Below are positions 1 to 4,827 of a DNA stretch of 5,595 nucleotides, piece after piece. The number at the start of each line of letters is the position of its first letter. Position 1 is the first letter of the stretch. A model generated the notes under the pieces. That model did no database searches. It was not told the DNA's origin and saw nothing but the letters and a program-made list of their open reading frames with translations. Source of the DNA: Candidatus Falkowiibacteriota bacterium (GTDB lineage: Bacteria > Patescibacteriota > Patescibacteriia > Patescibacteriales > UBA12075). A program made the position numbers and the translations under genes. The stretch is taken from assembly GCA_003647675.1 (NCBI GenBank), contig QMNH01000073.1, positions 1 through 5,595 on the forward strand, in the 5' to 3' direction.

Positions 1-752
1 CCTTTTTTTGCTTTTATTTTTTCGTTTAAAATCTTACTAATTTCTTTATCTCCCCGCTCCATCCAGTCAAACCCGGTCGGAGAAACCAATATCTGATACC
101 AAAGCTGCTCGCCTTTTCTTAGGCTGCTGTATAGATCCATTAGCGACGCCATCGGATCCTTAAATTGGGTCTCCGGTCTGCCCGCTAACTGCGATTCAAA
201 TTCACTGTAAGTTTTAAAAGGATACATGTCATTTTTGGTAAAAATAAATTCGGCTCCCCATATATCATATTCATCGTCCGGGTATTTGCGCGGTATGCCT
301 TCTGTATAATCATTAACTTCGGTAATTTCCGCGTCAGGATATTGGGAATATACCGCGGTTTCCACCAAATTACGAAAAAACTCCGGCGTTCTGATTAAAA
401 ATTGGGTATAACCGTCAATACTGACTATTTCAAAACTAAAACTTAACTGATAATAACCCAACCAATACTTTTCAAGCAACGTTAAAGTCCCGTGGGCGCC
501 GCCAAAATAAGTAAAAATATTTTCTACGGCTTTTAACGATTGCTCGTTTCCCCGCGGAATATCTATAGCCAGCAATATTTTTTTTATCTTCGCGCCCCAT
601 TTATTTTGGATATAATAAATCCAAACTTCTTTTGCTCCCCATAGCATAACAATTACTATCGGTATCCAACCCACGTTGATTAAAGTTTTTAGCACTATTT
701 GGTCAGCCGGCAATTGAAAAAAATTATATAGCGGCGCTAAATCAAGTGTCAT
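1..752 (-). CDS. Membrane-anchored CPR-type protein (DUF8128-like), C-terminus outside window
   Basis: An open frame of 250 codons runs from ATG at 752 to the window edge with no stop; the true C-terminus lies beyond base 1. An in-frame TAA sits 15 nt upstream of the ATG and no other usual start codon lies between, so this start is well bounded. Residues about 23-48 form one hydrophobic, tryptophan-rich membrane segment (GWIPIVIVMLWGAKEVWIYY). The soluble part that follows, about 55-250, has IDIPRGNEQS (63-72), a YFGGAHGT segment (82-89), SFEIVSIDGYTQFLIRTPEFF (105-126) and YPDAEITEV (138-146). I recall this combination from a Patescibacteria family annotated as hypothetical or DUF8128, often next to VirB4/TraC-like or DUF87 ATPases of type IV secretion or pilus systems. 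The family name and that neighbourhood come from memory. The gene has its own promoter and follows a terminator. No enzymatic motif is visible, so function is unknown; membrane assembly or secretion is the best guess. Confidence 0.85.
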   Translation of the reverse strand, partial: MTLDLAPLYNFFQLPADQIVLKTLINVGWIPIVIVMLWGAKEVWIYYIQNKWGAKIKKILLAIDIPRGNEQSLKAVENIFTYFGGAHGTLTLLEKYWLGYYQLSFSFEIVSIDGYTQFLIRTPEFFRNLVETAVYSQYPDAEITEVNDYTEGIPRKYPDDEYDIWGAEFIFTKNDMYPFKTYSEFESQLAGRPETQFKDPMASLMDLYSSLRKGEQLWYQILVSPTGFDWMERGDKEISKILNEKIKAKK

Positions 753-761
753 ATTGATTAT

Positions 762-777
762 AAAATATTAATATTTT
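762..777. repeat. Perfect 16-nt AT-only palindrome in leader
   Basis: The sequence aaaatattaatatttt is identical to its reverse complement and ends 9 nt before the ATG at 752. It occupies the place where a ribosome binding site would be expected. As RNA it could form only a weak 6-bp A-U hairpin; as DNA it could be an operator half. In sequence this AT-rich chance formation is possible, so function is uncertain. Confidence 0.4.
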
Positions 778-791
778 TTTACTGCAATATT

Positions 792-798
792 CTCCTCT
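792..798 (-). promoter_or_regulatory. Orphan Shine-Dalgarno-like AGAGGAG
   Basis: The minus strand reads AGAGGAG here, the strongest ribosome-binding-like sequence in the window. It lies 39 nt before the ATG at 752, too far for direct use. The only usual start codon at good spacing is TTG at 787, which opens TTG-CAG-TAA, a two-codon frame. Either the motif is accidental, or it loads ribosomes in the leader. Confidence 0.35.
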
Positions 799-801
799 TT
801 A

Positions 802-821
802 AATTCTAGAGACTTAGAATT
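802..821. promoter_or_regulatory. Inverted repeat next to -10 box, possible operator
   Basis: Perfect 7-bp arms AATTCTA and TAGAATT are separated by 6 nt. The repeat begins directly downstream of the -10 box (822-827) on the transcribed strand and so covers the expected transcription start. This position suits a repressor site; it could also form a hairpin at the very 5' end of the mRNA. The regulator is unknown. Confidence 0.45.
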
Positions 822-851
822 ATTATACCACATTTATCCTTTTAAAACCAA
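822..851 (-). promoter_or_regulatory. Extended -10 promoter for the 752-start gene
   Basis: On the minus strand, TGG-TATAAT (830-822) is a consensus -10 hexamer with the TGn extension. A weak -35 (TTGGTT, 851-846) lies 18 bp upstream. The -35 follows immediately after the T-tract of the preceding terminator. Transcription would start near 815 and give a leader of about 60 nt. Confidence 0.6.
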
Positions 852-852
852 C

Positions 853-883
853 AAAAAAACAGATAAATTAATCTGCCTTTTTT
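853..883 (-). terminator. Intrinsic terminator after the sigma4/HARE-HTH gene
   Basis: On the minus strand, the stem CAGAT/ATCTG (875-871 with 864-860) closes a 6-nt loop. It is extended by two G-U pairs and A-U pairs (AAAAAAGG facing the T-tract) and followed by seven T residues (859-853). It starts 18 nt after the gene's TAA. The plus strand also has six T residues after the stem, so it may work in both directions. Confidence 0.75.
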
Positions 884-901
884 ATTTAATCTAAAATTTA
901 T

Positions 902-2113
902 TTATATACTATTTATATAATATTTTCCTTCGTTTTTTTTAAATTTATCCTTATTCATTAATGCTAAAATTATGGTCGCCTTTTTTACCAATCTTTTCTC
1001 AAGGACTTTATTAATAATTTCTTCTCTGGTGATCGGCTCGCTTTCATTGTTTAAAATTTCTTCAATAACTTCCGCTACGGTACCGCTCTTATAGCCCCAT
1101 TCTTTTAAACCGTATAAACCGCGGCCGACTAATATATATTTATTATCAAGTATCAATTCATTATGTACCGTTGCCGCGTTAGCTTTTTTGGCGTCAAATT
1201 CAATTTTATTTATCATATCGGCAATTTCGGCAAAATGAATCGGTTTTCCGTGATTTTTTAATACCAAATAAATTTTATCATTAATGGTTTTGGGCTTTAT
1301 TTCGCGCCAATTATGAACGCCCCAATGACCAAATTTATTTTGATTAATTTTTTTTGAAGTCTTTAATACCGAATAGATGATTTTATTATTATTGATCAAT
1401 TCGGTTTGTTCCTCAAATAAACCAGACTTCAATGTTCTCGCAACATCAAGACTGCTTTCAATTTCCAACTTTTCTATATGTTTTTGATAATTTTTAAATT
1501 CCTTAATAAAATTTATTAATTCCCGGGTAGCATGTATTTTCTTGGCTTCTGCCATAAATTCATATAATTCAGCGGCTAATTCTTCCAAATAATCCAGGTC
1601 TTGATATTTTAATTTATAAGCATTTTTAAAATATTTAGAATTAATCAACTCTTCAAACTCGGTATGTAGTAATTTAGTAATTAAAAAATTTAAATAATTT
1701 TTATGGATTAATTCGCTTTCACCTTCAGACTTATAACCGTTTAATGAAAAAGTAACTAAAATATTCAGCAAATATTCTTTTTCCATTAATCCGCCATGCT
1801 CTTCTAATAACTGTACAATTACTTTTTTTAAAATATTTATATAATCATCTAGATTTTGCAGCTGCTGCAATTTTTTAACACTAGTTGTTTCAATCTGCCT
1901 AATTCTTTCGCGCGTAAGCTTATGGGCACTGCCAATGCTTTCCAGAGTTTCTTTCCCACTGCCATGCAGGCCGTAGCGGCGAATAAGAACGTCTTTCTCG
2001 CGATCTGACAATTCGCTGAATAAATTATTAATTATTTCAACCGCGTCAAGTTTGGCTACCTCTTCCGCTTTTTGGTTATCAATAATTTTATCTAATATTG
2101 AAATATTTTGCAT
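902..2113 (-). CDS. Sigma-70 region 4 / HARE-HTH fusion protein, putative transcription factor
   Basis: The frame from ATG at 2113 encodes 403 residues and ends in TAA. Numbered from a possible upstream TTG at 2134 (subtract 7 for the ATG), residues about 33-92 match sigma-70 region 4: LSDREKDVLIRRYGL, then the HTH TLESIG...LTRERIRQIE, nearly the primary-sigma 4.2 consensus that reads the -35 element. No region 2 or 3 is present, so it cannot melt a -10 on its own. Residues about 96-270 are helical and charged and I cannot assign them. GHWGVHNW (269-276) leads into a HARE-HTH domain (about 284-346), with the helix HFAEIADMINK and wing GRGLYGLKEWGY, related to the RNA polymerase delta subunit. 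A second winged-helix-like part follows (about 352-408). I chose ATG 2113 because the TTG lies inside a leader hairpin and neither has a clear ribosome site. It has its own promoter and terminator. It is probably a cytoplasmic DNA- or polymerase-binding regulator; targets are unknown. Confidence 0.9.
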   Translation of the reverse strand: MQNISILDKIIDNQKAEEVAKLDAVEIINNLFSELSDREKDVLIRRYGLHGSGKETLESIGSAHKLTRERIRQIETTSVKKLQQLQNLDDYINILKKVIVQLLEEHGGLMEKEYLLNILVTFSLNGYKSEGESELIHKNYLNFLITKLLHTEFEELINSKYFKNAYKLKYQDLDYLEELAAELYEFMAEAKKIHATRELINFIKEFKNYQKHIEKLEIESSLDVARTLKSGLFEEQTELINNNKIIYSVLKTSKKINQNKFGHWGVHNWREIKPKTINDKIYLVLKNHGKPIHFAEIADMINKIEFDAKKANAATVHNELILDNKYILVGRGLYGLKEWGYKSGTVAEVIEEILNNESEPITREEIINKVLEKRLVKKATIILALMNKDKFKKNEGKYYINSI

Positions 2114-2125
2114 AGCATAATATCG

Positions 2126-2155
2126 GCGTTCCAAGGCATGGGATGCTTGCCACGC
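2126..2155 (-). promoter_or_regulatory. GC-rich leader hairpin upstream of the sigma4/HARE-HTH gene
   Basis: On the transcribed strand GCGT (2155-2152) pairs with ACGC (2129-2126). After a 2x2 internal loop (GG/GA), CAAGCAT pairs with ATGCCTTG apart from one bulged C, around a CCC loop. It is clearly more GC-rich than the surrounding intergenic DNA. Its 3' end is 12 nt before ATG 2113, where it could affect ribosome access. It matches no riboswitch I know and could instead be a small REP-like element. Confidence 0.5.
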
Positions 2156-2193
2156 TAATTAATTGAATTATATCCAAAAAAATTGTTTAATAA

Positions 2194-2206
2194 ATTAACA
2201 GTTAAT
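2194..2206. promoter_or_regulatory. 13-bp palindrome at expected transcription start
   Basis: ATTAACAGTTAAT has 6-bp arms around one central base and directly abuts the -10 box at 2207-2212. It therefore covers the predicted start of transcription, a typical repressor position. It is AT-rich, so chance is a real alternative. Confidence 0.35.
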
Positions 2207-2235
2207 AATATAGCATGAAATTTTATAAAAGTCAA
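2207..2235 (-). promoter_or_regulatory. Sigma-70-type promoter for the sigma4/HARE-HTH gene
   Basis: On the minus strand, TTGACT (2235-2230) and TATATT (2212-2207) are separated by exactly 17 bp; each differs from consensus at one position. Transcription would begin near 2200 and give a leader of about 87 nt to ATG 2113, which contains the hairpin at 2155-2126. A second TATAAT at 2172-2167 has no good -35. Confidence 0.75.
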
Positions 2236-2307
2236 GCCTGTATAGCTTTTACTTTTTTAAAATTAATAATATTTACCTAAATATAAATATTTTAACTAAT
2301 ATTAAAT

Positions 2308-2339
2308 AAAAAAACTTTAAGTTATTCTTAAAGCTTTTT
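2308..2339 (-). terminator. Intrinsic terminator closing the murC-murB operon
   Basis: On the minus strand, AAAAAG-CTTTAAG-AATAA-CTTAAAG-TTTTTTT gives a perfect 7-bp stem (2333-2327 with 2321-2315). One G-U and several A-U pairs extend it, and a T7 tract (2314-2308) follows. It begins about 60 nt after the murB stop. The stem is AT-rich and so moderately stable. The plus strand also has a T-run after the stem. Confidence 0.7.
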
Positions 2340-2398
2340 AAAAAATATAAATTATTTTTTTAGAAAAAAAATAAAAAAATATTTTATCCTAAATTCTA

Positions 2399-3343
2399 CT
2401 AAAACCCAAAAAATTCTATTTCTTCCTGTAGTTGCAAGCCGAATTTTGTCCGTACTTGCTGTTTTATATAACTTATCATCATAATAACTTCTTCTGCTGT
2501 GCCTTTGCCTGTATTTACAATGAAATTAGCGTGTTCCAGACTTATTTTTATCCCACCGATTGATTTTCCTTTTATTCCGGCCTTGTCGATTATTAATCCG
2601 GCGCTGATTTTGCCTTCACGGCCGATATGAGCCTTAAATTCCCTATTAAATAAAATTTCATTATTATTTTTAACATACTCCGGCTCCAAATTTTTAAAAA
2701 CCGAGCCCGCGCTTGGCAAATTAGGATACCTTTTTTTTCTAAAATTTATTGATTTTTCCACTAAAACTTGTATATCCTTAGCTGGTTTTACCTTGAGCCG
2801 CAAAACAGCGCTCCATATTAAATAATTATTGTTTTCTTTAAAAATACTTTGCCGATAACCGAGCTTGCACATCCGATTACTAAAAATATCGAATTTTTTA
2901 TTTTTTATACTAAAAAACTCAACTGTTTCTATGGTATCAGCCATTGATGTTCCAAAAGCTTCGGCATTACCCCTAATCGCTCCGCCGATCGTCGCGCGCG
3001 GTATTCCGGATGACCACTCCAGGCCTGATAAATTATTACTGACAGCTAAACTACAGGCACGGGCCAAAGTAGCGCCAGCGCCGCATTCCAGTCTTTCTCC
3101 CCTAATCACAGCCAATTCATTCTTCATTACCATTACTAATCCGTCAACTCCGGCATCAGGTATTATAAGGTTACTGCCCCCGCCCAGAATGTAAACTTTT
3201 ATTTTTTCCTTCTTTGCCCACGCAAAAGCCTCTTCAATATCATTTTTTTCTTTAATTTCCAAATAATACCTTGCCGGTCCGCCAATCCGGTAGGTAGTTA
3301 AAGGCGCCAAGAAAATATTTTCTTTTATTTTTTCTTTTATCAT
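2399..3343 (-). CDS. murB: UDP-N-acetylenolpyruvoylglucosamine reductase
   Basis: MurB is the cytoplasmic FAD enzyme that reduces UDP-GlcNAc-enolpyruvate to UDP-MurNAc with NADPH. At 314 residues it is normal for the family. The FAD-binding domain shows TTYRIGGPARYY (16-27) and GGGSNLII (54-61). The glycine-rich loop reads SGIPRATIGGAIRGNAEAFG (112-131), where the usual form is IPG(S/T)VGGA. YRQSIF (163-168) is the substrate-side Tyr-Arg motif. LPSAGSVFKN (209-218) contains the catalytic serine (Ser214), and LQEEIEFFG near the end supplies the conserved glutamate, probably Glu308. The domain order and the short type II-like form agree with Gram-positive-type MurB. ATG 3343 is 17 nt after the murC stop, with only a weak AAGAAA before it, so translation is probably coupled to murC. 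Tandem TAG stops end the gene and a terminator follows. Confidence 0.96.
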   Translation of the reverse strand: MIKEKIKENIFLAPLTTYRIGGPARYYLEIKEKNDIEEAFAWAKKEKIKVYILGGGSNLIIPDAGVDGLVMVMKNELAVIRGERLECGAGATLARACSLAVSNNLSGLEWSSGIPRATIGGAIRGNAEAFGTSMADTIETVEFFSIKNKKFDIFSNRMCKLGYRQSIFKENNNYLIWSAVLRLKVKPAKDIQVLVEKSINFRKKRYPNLPSAGSVFKNLEPEYVKNNNEILFNREFKAHIGREGKISAGLIIDKAGIKGKSIGGIKISLEHANFIVNTGKGTAEEVIMMISYIKQQVRTKFGLQLQEEIEFFGF

Positions 3344-3360
3344 ATATAAATATTTTCTTA

Positions 3361-4827
3361 TTATTTATCTCCAACTAATTTTTCCCCAATTCGAAAAACA
3401 TCACCAGCGCCCATTAAAATAACCACATCATCTCTTTCTATATTATTACGTAAATACTCCTCGCATTTTTTTAAGGTAGGAATATATTTTACTATTTGTT
3501 TTTTTGCCTGCCCCGAGCTTGTCGAATGGATTTTTTTGTTTTTTTGTTTTTTTATAAGTTCAACCAAGTCCCGACTATGCACTCCACCATGCTCCTCTCT
3601 GGCGCTGCCGTATATATCTAATACGATAAGTTCATCAATGCCGCTAAAACTTTCGGCAAAATCATTAAACAGAGCTTTGGTTCGGGTAAAGGTATGGGGA
3701 TGAAATACTACGACTAGCCTATTATTTTTATATATTTCCCTAGCGCCGGCTAAAGTGGTTTTGATCTCGGTCGGATGATGGGCGTAATCGTCTATTATTG
3801 CCGCCCCCCGAAAATCCCCCATTATTTCCATGCGCCTAGCCGTACCTTTAAATTCTTCCAAATATTTTCTTATAATATGCAAATCAACGCCCAGCTCTAT
3901 GGAAGCGGCTATCACGGCCAGCGCATTTAAAATATTATGCCTACCTATCAATCTAATGGAAAAATCTCCCAATTCACTGTCTTTGACTTCTTCGTCTTCT
4001 TCGTGGCTGTTGGTAAAACCGGATACTCCCAATTTTACTTTAAAATACTGCTTTTCTCTGTCCTGTCTAATGTCATATGCTACATAATCCGCATTTTCTT
4101 TTATGGCATAGCTTATTACTTTACATAGCGTATTTACGCTGGCTATTTTTCTAATTATCGGATCATTAAAGTTAACTGCTAAAAAACCGGATTTGGGAAT
4201 TTTTTTAATAAAATCTATAAATACCTGTTTATATTCTTCTTCGGATGGAAAAAAATCCGGATGGTCATAATCAATATTATTTAATATTACCGCCCTAGGA
4301 TTAAAGTGCTTCAATTTATTCTGGTACTCGTCAGCCTCAACAACAAGAAGCTCGGATTTTCCAATCAGGCTTGTGCCGTTAAACTGCGGTACCGAAGCTC
4401 CGACCATAACACTCGGACTTTTACCCGCGCCCTCTAAAACATAACCGAGCCAGGCAGTTGTCGTGGTTTTCCCGTGCGAGCCAACAACAGCCACCCCGTA
4501 TTGTTCGTTAAAAATAGCCCCTAAAGCCTCGGCATATGTGACAATTTTTATTTTCCCTTCCAAGGCCTTTGCAACTTCAACATTAGTTTTCGCGTTATAA
4601 GCGGTAGAATAAATAATAAGGTTCGCGTCTTTTGGCATGTTGGCCGCGTTAAAACCTTCGATTACTTTTATGCCTGAATTCTTCAATACTTTATCGGTCA
4701 TAAAAACTTCTTTAGTGTCAGACCCTATTACTTCATTGCCCTTGGCGCTCAAAAACTGCGCCAGCATAGTCATTCCAACGCCCTTAATACCGATCATATA
4801 TATTTTTTTTATTTTCTTGAATAACAT
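3361..4827 (-). CDS. murC: UDP-N-acetylmuramate--L-alanine ligase
   Basis: MurC is the cytoplasmic ligase that uses ATP to add L-alanine to UDP-MurNAc, the product of the neighbouring murB. At 488 residues it is slightly longer than usual. The N-terminal Rossmann domain has IGIKGVGM (12-19). The central ATPase domain has the P-loop GSHGKTTTT (116-124), EADEYQNK (164-171), NNIDYDHPDFF (183-193) and GRHNILNALA (295-304). The C-terminal domain has GTARRME (328-334), DDYAHHPTEI (346-355), FHPHTFTRT (375-383), DIYGSARE (404-411) and MGAGDVF (472-478). The EADEY and NxDYDHPD forms resemble Bacillus MurC more than E. coli MurC. Two oddities are an acidic stretch about 274-287 before GRHN, and a repeat-derived HSTSSGQA at 434-441 within a lysine-rich linker. 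ATG 4827 directly follows the upstream gene's TAA and no clear Shine-Dalgarno is visible, so translation probably depends on reinitiation. Confidence 0.97.
   Translation of the reverse strand: MLFKKIKKIYMIGIKGVGMTMLAQFLSAKGNEVIGSDTKEVFMTDKVLKNSGIKVIEGFNAANMPKDANLIIYSTAYNAKTNVEVAKALEGKIKIVTYAEALGAIFNEQYGVAVVGSHGKTTTTAWLGYVLEGAGKSPSVMVGASVPQFNGTSLIGKSELLVVEADEYQNKLKHFNPRAVILNNIDYDHPDFFPSEEEYKQVFIDFIKKIPKSGFLAVNFNDPIIRKIASVNTLCKVISYAIKENADYVAYDIRQDREKQYFKVKLGVSGFTNSHEEDEEVKDSELGDFSIRLIGRHNILNALAVIAASIELGVDLHIIRKYLEEFKGTARRMEIMGDFRGAAIIDDYAHHPTEIKTTLAGAREIYKNNRLVVVFHPHTFTRTKALFNDFAESFSGIDELIVLDIYGSAREEHGGVHSRDLVELIKKQKNKKIHSTSSGQAKKQIVKYIPTLKKCEEYLRNNIERDDVVILMGAGDVFRIGEKLVGDK
3498..3554. repeat. 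Octamer (A7C) simple repeat in murC, split by a 24-bp insert
   Basis: On the plus strand T7 runs separated by single G residues lie at 3531-3537, 3539-3545 and 3547-3553; a fourth T7 flanked by G residues lies at 3499-3505. Removing 3507-3530 would make four contiguous 8-bp units. The coding strand reads A7C units, giving a lysine/glutamine/asparagine-rich linker. Since 8 is not a multiple of 3, gain or loss of one unit would shift the murC frame. Confidence 0.75.
3507..3530 (-). repeat. 24-bp GC-rich repeat inserted in frame in murC (HSTSSGQA element)
   Basis: The minus strand reads TCCATTCGACAAGCTCGGGG followed by CAGG, a GC-rich block inside an A-rich linker. It is exactly 8 codons long and yields IHSTSSGQ(A). 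I recall this motif, with AGGGCAGGC or CGGGGCAGGC endings, as a frequently scattered short repeat in CPR and other environmental genomes, where it appears in proteins as HSTSSGQA. This is recall and has not been searched. No second copy is present in the window. Confidence 0.7.

Noticed and set aside
2132..2134. TTG as the start of the sigma4/HARE-HTH gene
   Set aside because: It is a rarer start, lies inside the 3' arm of a leader hairpin, and lacks a ribosome site. ATG 2113 is preferred, though TTG cannot be excluded.
2167..2172. TATAAT box as main promoter
   Set aside because: It is a perfect -10 hexamer but no acceptable -35 lies 16-18 bp upstream and no TGn extension is present; the promoter at 2207-2235 is better.
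2341..2398. Long A/T runs just after murB as a terminator
   Set aside because: The tracts form only A-U pairings with no defined stem; the hairpin at 2308-2339 is the better terminator.
2865..3194. Plus-strand open frame of 109 codons
   Set aside because: It is antisense to murB, has no recognisable domain, and is a composition shadow of the well-supported murB frame.
3830..4128. Two overlapping plus-strand frames of 85 and 63 codons
   Set aside because: They lie antisense within conserved murC sequence, overlap each other, and have no family resemblance.
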